This document shows positions 24,711 to 34,093 of a stretch of DNA of 50,517 nt, piece after piece. The position numbers were made by a program, and so were the translations under genes. Each line of letters begins with the position of its first letter. Position 1 is the first letter of the stretch. The stretch is taken from contig CAYQQR010000029.1 of assembly GCA_964420035.1 (NCBI GenBank), positions 1 to 50,517 of the forward strand, given 5' to 3'. Source of the stretch: CAYQQR01 sp964420035. GTDB lineage: Bacteria > Bacteroidota > Bacteroidia > Bacteroidales > SM23-62. A model generated the notes under the pieces. The model was not told the DNA's origin. It did no database searches and saw only the letters and a program-made list of their open reading frames with translations.

Positions 24711-26111
24711 ATGAAACGAAGAGATTTTATTGCTACTACCGGTATGGCTGTAGCAGGAACCATGCTCTCACAACCTGCTATGGCCGCGACGGTAAAAAAT
24801 GCAAAAAAACGGAGAATAGCCCTTGTGGGAACAGGTATCAGGGGAGTTACCTTCTGGGGAAGCCGGTTACAGAATCAATACGGAGATGTAATCGAATTCG
24901 TGGGTCTGTCGGACATCAATCCCGGCCGGCTGGAATACGCACTTCGCCACATCGGGGTTAACTGTCCCACGTTTACCGACTTCGATGAAATGATGGTCAA
25001 GACCAATCCCGACATGTTGATCGTAACTACCGTGGATTCCACTCACCACGAGTTCATTATCAAAGGTTTGGAATACGGGGCGGATGTATTGACAGAAAAG
25101 CCGATGACTACGGATGAAGTTAAATGTCAGGCCATCCTCGATGCAGAAAGGAAAACCGGGAAAAAAGTGATCGTCGGATTTAATTACCGGTACGGTACAT
25201 TGCCCACCGGGATCAAGGAACTTTTAGCAGCTAATGAGATCGGTAACATTACATCGGTAGATTTCCACTGGTACCTGAATACCTACCACGGGGCATCATA
25301 CTTCCGCAGGTGGCACGGCATACGGGAAAAGAGTGGTACGCTTCTCGTACATAAGGCCACCCATCATTTTGACCTGCTGAACTGGTTCCTGAATTCCGAA
25401 CCGGTAGAGGTTCATGCCTACGGGGACCTGGAACATTATGGAAGCAACAATCCCTTCAGGGGTGTCAATTGCCGCAATTGCGCCTATACCGATCAGTGTA
25501 AATTCTATTGGGATATTACCAAAGATCAGCGTATGATGGATCTGTATGTGAATAACGAGAAATACGACGGGTACATCCGGGATAACTGCCTGTGGAGGCA
25601 CCAGATCGATATCTACGACAAAATGGCCGTACAGATCAAGTACGCGAACAATGTACAGGTAAGTTATTCGCTCACGACATACTCCCCTTACGAGGGATGG
25701 AGGATCGCCTTTAACGGGATGAACGGCAGGCTGGAATCCTGGCTGGACATTCCGTGGTTAACAGAGGGCACCATTCAACAATCCGAATTACATGCAGCAG
25801 AAATGGATCAAACCGGTCAGGAAGAGGTAGCAGAACAAAACGACATCATAGTCATGAAAAACTGGCACGACTATAAAGTTCATAAGATAGATAAAGCCAG
25901 GACCGGTCACGGGGGAGGAGATAAGCGCTTGCAGGACAGGATTTTCAGAAACCCGGATATACCGGATCCGCTGAATCATGCAGCAGGAACCCGGGACGGT
26001 GCAATGTCCGTGTTGATCGGGGTCGCTGCAAGAAAATCCATCGATGAAAATAGAGTTGTCAGAATTGAAGAATTGACCGATTTGGAGCCCAGACCTGTCA
26101 GAAATCTGTAG
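24711..26111 (+). CDS. Gfo/Idh/MocA oxidoreductase with Tat signal and Cys cluster
   Basis: The 466-residue protein starts MKRRDFIATTGMAVAG, a twin-arginine signal. The nucleotide motif is IALVGTGIRG (36-45) and the catalytic region has EKPMTTDE (129-136). A CRNCAYTDQC cluster lies in the C-terminal domain, as in other Gfo/Idh proteins with CxxC-type segments, and may bind metal. Exported NAD-dependent oxidoreductases of this family are implicated in oxidising sugars or, as GH109, in cutting alpha-GalNAc by a redox route. Lying between nagB-like and GH20 genes, it likely acts on HexNAc or its glycosides, but this is inference. Confidence 0.9.
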   Translation: MKRRDFIATTGMAVAGTMLSQPAMAATVKNAKKRRIALVGTGIRGVTFWGSRLQNQYGDVIEFVGLSDINPGRLEYALRHIGVNCPTFTDFDEMMVKTNPDMLIVTTVDSTHHEFIIKGLEYGADVLTEKPMTTDEVKCQAILDAERKTGKKVIVGFNYRYGTLPTGIKELLAANEIGNITSVDFHWYLNTYHGASYFRRWHGIREKSGTLLVHKATHHFDLLNWFLNSEPVEVHAYGDLEHYGSNNPFRGVNCRNCAYTDQCKFYWDITKDQRMMDLYVNNEKYDGYIRDNCLWRHQIDIYDKMAVQIKYANNVQVSYSLTTYSPYEGWRIAFNGMNGRLESWLDIPWLTEGTIQQSELHAAEMDQTGQEEVAEQNDIIVMKNWHDYKVHKIDKARTGHGGGDKRLQDRIFRNPDIPDPLNHAAGTRDGAMSVLIGVAARKSIDENRVVRIEELTDLEPRPVRNL

Positions 26112-26158
26112 TTTGATTTTCAGAATAGTTGTAGTTGGTTTATTTTTAATTAAGGGCA

Positions 26159-28351
26159 ATGAAAAGAACAGTAAATTTTCTGACAGGTTATTGTATATGT
26201 TTCTTGTTAACAACTTCGGTGCAGGGTTCAGGTAATACCCCCGGTGATGAATTGCCGGAACCCTTCCGGGTTTTACCCAAACCCCGGCACATTGAAATAT
26301 TGTCCGGAGAGGGTCTGCATGCCGATCAGTTAGAAGCTGTTGTCCCGGGTTCCGGCACTACCCGACCTGTAATGGGAATCATTCTGGATCAGCTCCCCTA
26401 TGGTAAAAGCCCGGGTGAAGGAGTACTGAGCCTGGAGATCCAGTCCACGAACGAGGTACCGGAATCCCCCGAAGGATACTTACTTACGGTAAAGGATGGG
26501 AAAGCCACCGTGGAGGCACGGGGCCAGGCCGGTTTGTTTTATGGCTGCCAGACACTGGAAAAATTGCTGGAAGACAGTTATCAGAGCGGTAAACCCATAC
26601 CTGCCTGCAGGATCACCGATTATCCGGAAATGTCCTTCCGTGCGGTGCAAATCGATGTAAAACACCACCTGGACCATATGAATATTTATTATGAAAGTAT
26701 CGACAGGCTGGCAAGGCATAAGATCAACGCCATAATTTTCGAGTTTGAGGATAAACTGAGGTACAGGCACCAACCCCTGGTAGGAGCTCCCCAGGCCATC
26801 AGCATTGACGAGATGGCGGCCCTGACAAGTTATGCAAGAGAACGACATATTGAAATTACGCCACTTGTGCAAGGACTGGGTCATGCGAGTTTTATTCTGA
26901 AACACCGGCAGTTCGCTCATTTACGTGAACAGGAGGACAACCGCTGGGCATTTTGTCCCCTGCACGAAGGCACCTATCAGGTATTGTTTGACCTGTACCG
27001 AGATGCTATAGAAGCCACGCCGGGTTCCAGGTATCTTCATGTGGGCGGGGATGAGATCGGTAATATCGGCCTTTGTTCCAGGTGCAAGCCAATGGCAGAT
27101 GAAAAAGGCACCCTGAGCCTGAACATTTACTGGCTCAACAGGGTATCGGACTTTGCGATAGATCACGGGCGCATACCCATTTTCTGGGATGATATGCCCC
27201 TGAAAGAAGCAGGAGTGTACCGGACCGCCCATCACGTCATGCCTGAAGAAGAGGTGGAAAGGGCATGGGAGGAAGGAAATAACAAACTCTCCCCTGTGCT
27301 GGATGAATTTCCGGATACCTGTGTTTTTATGCGGTGGAACTATTCAACAGGAACACAAGCCGGAAATATCAGGGCTCTGGATTTTTACCGAAAAAATAAT
27401 CTCGGAGTCATGATCGCAACTGCAGCACAATCCGGACCGGCGGCACTTTTTCCCTTTGATGACCGCGACGGTGAGGTGTCTGCAAGGGGAATCCCTGCCA
27501 TTAAGAGCTTCATTGAACTTTCCGCGGAGCGGGGGATTGACGGAATGCTGTGTACGGCCTGGGACGCCCGTTCCCTGCACCCGGAGACGATGTGGAGAGG
27601 ATATATTGCATCGGCCCAGTACAGCTGGAACCCGGGATCGATGTCTCTGGATGAATATGATGAAGTTTATCTTCAGAAGGAGTACGGCACCTCCAACCCG
27701 GATTACGGTTCTCTGTACCTTTGGTTACGGGATGCCACCATGTATTGGGAAGGTGTGTTCAACCGGACACATGACCGGCTGCATGTTTCAAATGCACTGC
27801 TTCCCCTGCCGGGAATCGGTCATGAACTGACTCCCGAGGAGTCCAGGAGACTCCGCACGAAAAAAGTGGACTACACACAGAAGTTGATTGAACTGCCGGA
27901 TCCTGAAAATCCGGGCGAATGGACACAAAAGTATGCAGACAGACTGGAGGAGGCGGAAAGACTGATGAGGGGGTACCCCGGTATTGCAAGGCAATTGAAT
28001 GAATTATACCTCACATCCAGATACAACCGCTACCACTGGGAGGTCTTTCAGGCATTGAATGATTTCCAGATCACGGCTCCCCGGTTGATGCTGGCGTTGA
28101 AGGAGTGTGATGTGAAAAGGACCGGGGCCAGGGAAAGAGGCATGAAAGAGGTGGATAAAGCACTGAAAGCGTTTGACAGTGCCTGGGAACACCTCAAAGA
28201 GGTTTATGCCAAAACCTATTTCCTTTCCTATCCGCCGGATTATGTTCCCGACCGGTATTATCATTTTGCCAGTCAACGGGAGGATGTCACCTTTATGATC
28301 CAGGTAGAAGAGTTGTTTCATGAAATGGTCCGTGACTGGATGGACCAGTAA
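26159..28351 (+). CDS. GH20 family beta-N-acetylhexosaminidase, copy 1
   Basis: Releases terminal N-acetylhexosamine by substrate-assisted catalysis. The 730-residue protein has a signal peptide (to about 23), a GH20 N-terminal domain (about 36-155, SPEGYLLTVKDGKATVEA, AGLFYGCQTLEKLLE) and a catalytic barrel with HVGGDE (294-299), the paired Asp-Glu. The C-terminal 150 residues are helical. Exported, it would feed HexNAc to the NagA-like, NRAMP-like and NagB-like proteins encoded just upstream. It is followed 60 bases later by a close paralogue with which it shares long identical DNA tracts. Confidence 0.93.
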   Translation: MKRTVNFLTGYCICFLLTTSVQGSGNTPGDELPEPFRVLPKPRHIEILSGEGLHADQLEAVVPGSGTTRPVMGIILDQLPYGKSPGEGVLSLEIQSTNEVPESPEGYLLTVKDGKATVEARGQAGLFYGCQTLEKLLEDSYQSGKPIPACRITDYPEMSFRAVQIDVKHHLDHMNIYYESIDRLARHKINAIIFEFEDKLRYRHQPLVGAPQAISIDEMAALTSYARERHIEITPLVQGLGHASFILKHRQFAHLREQEDNRWAFCPLHEGTYQVLFDLYRDAIEATPGSRYLHVGGDEIGNIGLCSRCKPMADEKGTLSLNIYWLNRVSDFAIDHGRIPIFWDDMPLKEAGVYRTAHHVMPEEEVERAWEEGNNKLSPVLDEFPDTCVFMRWNYSTGTQAGNIRALDFYRKNNLGVMIATAAQSGPAALFPFDDRDGEVSARGIPAIKSFIELSAERGIDGMLCTAWDARSLHPETMWRGYIASAQYSWNPGSMSLDEYDEVYLQKEYGTSNPDYGSLYLWLRDATMYWEGVFNRTHDRLHVSNALLPLPGIGHELTPEESRRLRTKKVDYTQKLIELPDPENPGEWTQKYADRLEEAERLMRGYPGIARQLNELYLTSRYNRYHWEVFQALNDFQITAPRLMLALKECDVKRTGARERGMKEVDKALKAFDSAWEHLKEVYAKTYFLSYPPDYVPDRYYHFASQREDVTFMIQVEELFHEMVRDWMDQ

Positions 28352-28411
28352 GAACAGTATGGTGCTGGCTCTGTCGGATTAAAGGGCCAGCATTTCCTTA
28401 AAATAGTTCCG

Positions 28412-30607
28412 ATGAAAAATAGATCTTGTTTCTTGATCGCAAGTAGCCTGATTTTTTTGATGGTTTTTCAGGTACAGGGTTCAGGTAATACCCCCGGTGA
28501 TGAATTGCCGGAACCCTTCCGGGTTTTACCCAAACCCAGGCAGGTTGAAATTTTGCCGGGAGAGGGCTTGTATCCGAAACAGCTGGAAGCTGTGGTGCCG
28601 GGCCGGGGTGTTTCCCGTCCTGTGACGGGGGCTTTTCTGGATCCACTTCCTTACGGGGAGGAACCAGGAGAGGGAGTGTTGACACTAAAGATCCGTTCAG
28701 CAACGGAGCTTCCGGAATCCCCCGAAGGATACGTGCTTACGGTAAAAGATGGGAAAGCCACCGTGGAGGCACGGGGCCAGGCCGGTTTGTTTTACGGGTG
28801 TCAAACCCTTGAACAGTTGCTGGAGGATAGCCGGCTGAGTGGCATGCCTGTTCCTGCCTGCAGGATCACCGATTATCCCGGGATGTCTTACCGTGCTGTC
28901 CAGATTGATGTAAAGCATCATCTCGATAACATGAATACCTATTATGAAACCATGGACCGCCTTGCCAGGTACAAGATCAATGCGGTGATTTTTGAGTTCG
29001 AGGATAAGTTAAGGTACAGGCGTCAGCCTCTGGTAGGAGCTCCCCAGGCCATCTCCATTGATGAGATGGCAGCCCTGACAAACTATGCCAGGGAACGGAA
29101 TATCGAGATCACCCCGCTGGTTCAGGGACTGGGTCATGCCAGTTTCATTTTAAAGCACGAGCAATATGCTCATTTGAGGGAACAGGAGGACAACCGCTGG
29201 GCATTTTGTCCCCTGCACGAAGGCACCTACCAGGTATTGCTTGACCTGTACCGTGATGCCATTGAGGCTACTCCCGGTTCCAGGTACCTGCATGTCGGAG
29301 GTGACGAGATCGGTAACATCGGCCTCTGTCCCAGGTGCAAGCCGACGGCAGACATAGAAGGCACGATGAGCCTGAACATTTACTGGCTCAACAGGGTATC
29401 GGACTTTGCGATAAAACAAGGGCGCATACCCATTTTCTGGGATGATATGCCCCTGAAAGAAGCAGGAGTGTACCGGACCGCCCATCACGTCATGCCTGAA
29501 GAAGAGGTGGAAAGGGCATGGGAGGAAGGAAATAACAAACTCTCCCCTGTGCTGGATGAATTTCCGGATACCTGTGTTTTTATGCGGTGGAACTATTCAA
29601 CAGGAACACAAGCCGGAAATATCAGGGCTCTGGATTTTTACCGAAAAAATAATCTCGGAGTCATGATCGCAACTGCAGCACAATCCGGACCGGCGGCACT
29701 TTTTCCCTTTGATGACCGCGACGGTGAAGTGTCTGCGAGGGGAATCCCTGCTATTAAGAGCTTCATAGAGCTTGCCGCGGAGCGGGGAATTGACGGAATG
29801 CTGTGTACGGCCTGGGATGACCGTTCCCTGCATATGGAAACCATGTGGAGAGGATATATTGCTTCGGCCCAGTATAGCTGGAACCCGGGATCGATGTCGC
29901 TGGATGAATTCGATGAGGCTTACCTTCAGAAGGAATATGGGACTTCCATGCCGGATTACGGGTCACTGTACCTGTGGCTGCGCGGTGCTGCTGAATTTTG
30001 GGAAAGAGCGTTCAATCGTACTTACGACCGGTTGCACATTCAGAATGCCCTGCTTCCTTTACCGGGAATTGCCCATGATCTCAGCCCTGAAGAAGCCAAA
30101 AAGATCAGATCGGAAAAGATTGATTATACAAAAAAGCTTATCCAGTTACCGGATCTTGATCGTCCGGGGAAATGGAAAGAGAAGTATGCCGACAGGCTGA
30201 AAGTGGCTGAAAAGCTTCTGGATGAGTATCCGGATGTTTCGGAAAAACTCAGGGAACTCTACCGTACTTCCTTCAGAAACCGTTACCACTGGGAAGTATT
30301 CCGGGTACTGAATGATTTTCAGATGACCGCACCAAGGTTATTGCTGGCCCTGAAACAATGCGACACAAAAAACACAGGAGCAAGAAGAAAAGGAATAATG
30401 ATGGTGGAAAAGGCTCTTGAGGATTTCGACAGGTCATGGGAACACCTGAAAGAAGTTTATTCCCAAACCCGCTTCTTATCGTACCCCCCGGGTTATGTCC
30501 CCGACCGGTATTATCATTTTGCCAGTCAGAGAGAGGATCTGTCCTTCATGATCCAGGCGGAAGAATTGTTCCATAAGATGGTCCGTGATCGGATGAAAGA
30601 GTATTAG
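28412..30607 (+). CDS. GH20 family beta-N-acetylhexosaminidase, copy 2
   Basis: Paralogue of the upstream gene with the same architecture (signal peptide, GH20 N-terminal domain, barrel with HVGGDE, helical C-terminus) and near-equal length (731 residues). Divergence is patchy: 29420-29727 is identical to 27167-27474, and the mature N-terminus (QGSGNTPGDELPEPFRVLPKP) is identical too, while other parts differ clearly, notably the C-terminus. The two may have different linkage or linker preferences while recombination keeps the core alike. A hairpin with tgctggc/gccagca arms lies between the genes at about 28361-28392. Confidence 0.93.
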   Translation: MKNRSCFLIASSLIFLMVFQVQGSGNTPGDELPEPFRVLPKPRQVEILPGEGLYPKQLEAVVPGRGVSRPVTGAFLDPLPYGEEPGEGVLTLKIRSATELPESPEGYVLTVKDGKATVEARGQAGLFYGCQTLEQLLEDSRLSGMPVPACRITDYPGMSYRAVQIDVKHHLDNMNTYYETMDRLARYKINAVIFEFEDKLRYRRQPLVGAPQAISIDEMAALTNYARERNIEITPLVQGLGHASFILKHEQYAHLREQEDNRWAFCPLHEGTYQVLLDLYRDAIEATPGSRYLHVGGDEIGNIGLCPRCKPTADIEGTMSLNIYWLNRVSDFAIKQGRIPIFWDDMPLKEAGVYRTAHHVMPEEEVERAWEEGNNKLSPVLDEFPDTCVFMRWNYSTGTQAGNIRALDFYRKNNLGVMIATAAQSGPAALFPFDDRDGEVSARGIPAIKSFIELAAERGIDGMLCTAWDDRSLHMETMWRGYIASAQYSWNPGSMSLDEFDEAYLQKEYGTSMPDYGSLYLWLRGAAEFWERAFNRTYDRLHIQNALLPLPGIAHDLSPEEAKKIRSEKIDYTKKLIQLPDLDRPGKWKEKYADRLKVAEKLLDEYPDVSEKLRELYRTSFRNRYHWEVFRVLNDFQMTAPRLLLALKQCDTKNTGARRKGIMMVEKALEDFDRSWEHLKEVYSQTRFLSYPPGYVPDRYYHFASQREDLSFMIQAEELFHKMVRDRMKEY

Positions 30608-30626
30608 AACCGGAAAAGTTTAGAAA

Positions 30627-31814
30627 ATGAAGTTTTCAGGGTATCGGTTTATCGAAATACCGAAGTGGATCATAATCCTGATGATGGTAAGTTCCGTTTG
30701 GATGTGTAAACGGTCCGGGAAAAACGAAGGAGTTCAATTGCCATACACAAAAGAAGACTTTGAAAGGGAAATAGATGGGAAAACCACCAGTCTGTTTGTG
30801 CTAAGAAACACGAACGGGATGATTTTGACCCTGTCGGACTATGGTGCACGTATGGTCTCTTTGTATGCCCCGGATAAGTCAGGGAATCTGGAAGATGTAG
30901 TGCTGGGCTGTCCTTCCCTGGAAGAGTATATCAATGGAAATCCCGGAGTGGGTGCGGTAATAGGACCTGTAGCAAATCGTATTTCGGGAGCGTGGTTCGA
31001 GATCGAAGGGATCCGGTACGATCTTCCGGACAACAAAGGGGGCGTATGTCATCATTCCGGACCGGACAGTTTTTACCGGCAGGTGTGGGAGGGACGCGAG
31101 GTTCCGTGTGACAGCGGAGCATGTGTGGAGATGTACCTTTTTACTCCAGACGGCCGTTGGGGATTTCCCGGGAACAAGGAGGTAACGGTTCGCTACACAC
31201 TAACCGACGATAACGCTCTGATTATTGATTATACCGCCACTACCGATAAAAGTTGTTACATGAACCTGACGAACCATGCCTATTTTAATCTGGGCGGACC
31301 GGATTGTGAAGATATACTGGATCATTATATCGAGATCAATGCAGACAGTTTTACGCCATTTGCCGGGAAGGATCTTGTACCTTCCGGAGAAATTCATTCT
31401 GTAATAGGAACGGACCTTGATTTTACTCAACCGGTCAGTATAGGCGAGCGGATTGAATCCTCATTCGATCAGATAAGGCTGGTGGGTGGATACGACCACA
31501 ATTATGTACTGAACAAAAGTCATGGGAAAAACAGGCTGACTTTCTGTGCAAGAGTCACTGAACCGGTTTCCGGACGCGTGATGGAATGCCGCACCACGGA
31601 ACCCGCGGTGCAGTTCTATACCGCTAATTTCCTCGACGGGACCATGAGGGGCAACGGGAGGAAGCATTTAACGCGCCGTTCCGGACTGTGCCTTGAAACG
31701 CAGCATTATCCCGATTCGCCCCATAATGCTCACTTTCCGAATACTCTTCTGGAACCCGGAGATACATTAAAGAGCCGTACAGTGTATTGTTTTTTAGGGG
31801 ATCCATCAAAGTAA
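30627..31814 (+). CDS. Aldose 1-epimerase (GalM family), probable lipoprotein
   Basis: Interconverts alpha and beta anomers of sugars such as galactose. The 395-residue protein has YGARMVSL, NRISGA, the catalytic-His segment NLTNHAYFNLGG, GGYDHNYVL and a C-terminal ETQHYPDSPHN with the catalytic glutamate. The LHGG-type segment reads CHHSGPDSF. A hydrophobic N-terminus ends in WMC, which may be a lipobox, placing it outside the cytoplasm. It follows the GH20 pair after 19 bases and probably shares their transcript. Confidence 0.92.
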   Translation: MKFSGYRFIEIPKWIIILMMVSSVWMCKRSGKNEGVQLPYTKEDFEREIDGKTTSLFVLRNTNGMILTLSDYGARMVSLYAPDKSGNLEDVVLGCPSLEEYINGNPGVGAVIGPVANRISGAWFEIEGIRYDLPDNKGGVCHHSGPDSFYRQVWEGREVPCDSGACVEMYLFTPDGRWGFPGNKEVTVRYTLTDDNALIIDYTATTDKSCYMNLTNHAYFNLGGPDCEDILDHYIEINADSFTPFAGKDLVPSGEIHSVIGTDLDFTQPVSIGERIESSFDQIRLVGGYDHNYVLNKSHGKNRLTFCARVTEPVSGRVMECRTTEPAVQFYTANFLDGTMRGNGRKHLTRRSGLCLETQHYPDSPHNAHFPNTLLEPGDTLKSRTVYCFLGDPSK

Positions 31815-31912
31815 ACGTCTGTAAAATGTAAGGTTCAGGTCTGCCAGAAGTATAATAGGGTAGTGACTAACATGATGTTATTAGGGTACTTGCCCGGTTT
31901 AAATTTTGCTAT

Positions 31913-34093
31913 ATGAAACATTTGATTGGTATATTCATTTTCTTTTCAGTATTGATGAGCACTTTGTATGGTGGGACAGGAAACTACGACGGGGATATCA
32001 GGATCTTTGCAGCAACCGATGGGAATGACGAGGCATCCGGCACGATGTCGGCACCTTTTGCAACATTGGAACGGGCCAGGGATGAGGTAAGAAGAATCCG
32101 GCAATTACAACCGGAGGATACAATTTATGTATATCTGCGGGGAGGAACATACAGGATCCGTAATAGCTTTGTCCTGGGTGAAAAGGATTCGGGAAGCGAA
32201 TCCGGTCCTGTGATTTACAGTGCCTATGGAGATGAACCGGTTAATCTGAATGGAGGGGTGTCGGTTTCTTCGGACCAGGCGCAAAAGGTCAGAAAGCGGT
32301 CTGTACGATCCCGCCTGGTTCCGCAAGTGCGCGATTCCGTTTACCTGATCGATTTGCATAAAGCCGGTATCCGGGATTTCGGGAAAATGCGCCCGAGGGG
32401 GTTCCGGCGGCCATATTATCCTTCCGCGATGGAACTGTTTTGTGACCAGGAGGCAATGACCCTTGCAAGGTGGCCCAACGAAGGCCTTGAGACGGTTGGA
32501 AAAGTTGTGGAGGTGGGTTCCGTTCCCAGGCAGGGGGACTACTCCGGTAAGGGAGGCGCTTTTACGGTGCTGACGGACAGGATTGAACGGTGGACGAAAG
32601 CGGAAGACCTCTGGGTCTCCGGTTTTTTCCATTACGGTTATGCTGATGATGCCTTGCAGGTGAAGGAACTGGATGTGAAAAACAAAACGATATCCACGGT
32701 ACAACCGACCATGTATGGCTTCAGGGACGGAACTCCCCATACCGGATGGTTTGTATTTAATCTGCTTGAAGAGATTGACAAACCGGGAGAGTACTATATT
32801 GATCGCGATATGGGAATCCTCTATTTCTATCCCCCGGATGAGACGTTTACGTCCGTCGAACTTTCGGTGATGGAAGAACCGATGGTGGTCATGGAGAATG
32901 CTTCCCATGTACAGTTTAGAAATATCCGGTTCGAAGTTTCCCGTGGAATGGGAGTTTATATGGAAGGGGGAAGAAACGTTGTGATCTCTGATTGTGAATT
33001 CCGGAACCTTGGTTTGCTTGGCATTTGTGTAGGCAGGGGAGTAGAACCCTTTGAGAAACTGATGCATGACGGTACCGGGACCCCTGTATCGGGGAAACTG
33101 GGAAGCTGGCACGAACATATTTACCAGAATCCTAACTTTGACCGGAATGCCGGCAAAGAACACCTGATCCGGAATTGTCATATTTACAATACCGGGTCGG
33201 GAGGGATCAGTCTCAGCGGCGGAGACCGGCTGACCCTGGAAAAGGGACTGAATACAGTGGAAAACTGCTACATCCATGATTTCAACCGGCTTGACAGGAC
33301 CTACAGGGCGGGGATCAATATTGACGGTGTGGGAAATATTATCCGTCACTGTGAAATAGCCCACTGCCCTGCTAGTGCCATTTATCTGCACGGGAACGAT
33401 CACATCATTGAATATAACGAGATTCACCATGCTGTGATGACAGGCGATGATATGGGAGCGATCTATTATGGAAGGGATCCCAGTGAATTTGGCACCGTGG
33501 TGCGCTACAACCTTTTCCACCACCTGGGGACAGGTGACCTGAGAGCCGGACACCGCAAAATCATCGGGGTTTACCATGATGATGGTGCCTGCGGACTGGA
33601 AGTTACCGGTAACGTTTTCTATAAGGCCGGATCCAGGGGAGCAAATATCGGGGGCGGTAATGACAATATTTATACGAACAATATCTTTATTGACGGAAAG
33701 GTGGCCATCAATCACGATAACCGTCTTCAGGGATGGGCCAGCTACATGTGGGAAGAAGGAGGGATATTCGAACAGAGGCTTGAAGCTGTGAACTACCAGG
33801 AACCTCCCTACAGTGAAGCCTATCCCACACTGGTGAACTATTTTTCCGATTCACCCGGTCTGCCCAAAAGGAATGTCGTTCAGTACAATTTGTTCTGGAA
33901 TTTTAACATGGTCTATTCCGGAAGACCGTCTTATTCCGCTTTCGGAAGAAACCTGGTCCTTTGTTCCGATCCGGGATTCAGGGATGTTGAAAAACTGGAT
34001 TTCCGGCTGGACCCCGACTCCCCGGTTTTCAAGCTGATGCCCGAATTTGAGAATATACCCCTGCATCTTATCGGAAGGAAGATTACTGAATAA
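31913..34093 (+). CDS. Right-handed beta-helix glycosidase-like protein (GH141-like)
   Basis: The 726-residue secreted protein begins with a signal peptide and then DGNDEASGTMSAPFATLERARDEVR, an N-terminal pattern shared with GH141 proteins. Later turns (CEIAHCPASAIYL, YNEIHHAVMTGDDMGAIYYG, YNLFHHLG) build a beta-helix, and DMGAIYYGRDP resembles the conserved acidic region of that group. GH141 members of Bacteroides act in rhamnogalacturonan II breakdown as fucosidases, or as xylanases elsewhere, so the exact activity here is open. There is no T9SS domain. It overlaps the GH2 gene by one base (taATG), so the two are co-translated. Confidence 0.75.
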   Translation: MKHLIGIFIFFSVLMSTLYGGTGNYDGDIRIFAATDGNDEASGTMSAPFATLERARDEVRRIRQLQPEDTIYVYLRGGTYRIRNSFVLGEKDSGSESGPVIYSAYGDEPVNLNGGVSVSSDQAQKVRKRSVRSRLVPQVRDSVYLIDLHKAGIRDFGKMRPRGFRRPYYPSAMELFCDQEAMTLARWPNEGLETVGKVVEVGSVPRQGDYSGKGGAFTVLTDRIERWTKAEDLWVSGFFHYGYADDALQVKELDVKNKTISTVQPTMYGFRDGTPHTGWFVFNLLEEIDKPGEYYIDRDMGILYFYPPDETFTSVELSVMEEPMVVMENASHVQFRNIRFEVSRGMGVYMEGGRNVVISDCEFRNLGLLGICVGRGVEPFEKLMHDGTGTPVSGKLGSWHEHIYQNPNFDRNAGKEHLIRNCHIYNTGSGGISLSGGDRLTLEKGLNTVENCYIHDFNRLDRTYRAGINIDGVGNIIRHCEIAHCPASAIYLHGNDHIIEYNEIHHAVMTGDDMGAIYYGRDPSEFGTVVRYNLFHHLGTGDLRAGHRKIIGVYHDDGACGLEVTGNVFYKAGSRGANIGGGNDNIYTNNIFIDGKVAINHDNRLQGWASYMWEEGGIFEQRLEAVNYQEPPYSEAYPTLVNYFSDSPGLPKRNVVQYNLFWNFNMVYSGRPSYSAFGRNLVLCSDPGFRDVEKLDFRLDPDSPVFKLMPEFENIPLHLIGRKITE

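Noticed and set aside
32105..33715. 536-codon minus-strand frame opposite the GH141-like gene
   Set aside because: Long, but antisense to a well-supported secreted beta-helix gene and without any domain. High codon bias of the real gene leaves the opposite frame open.
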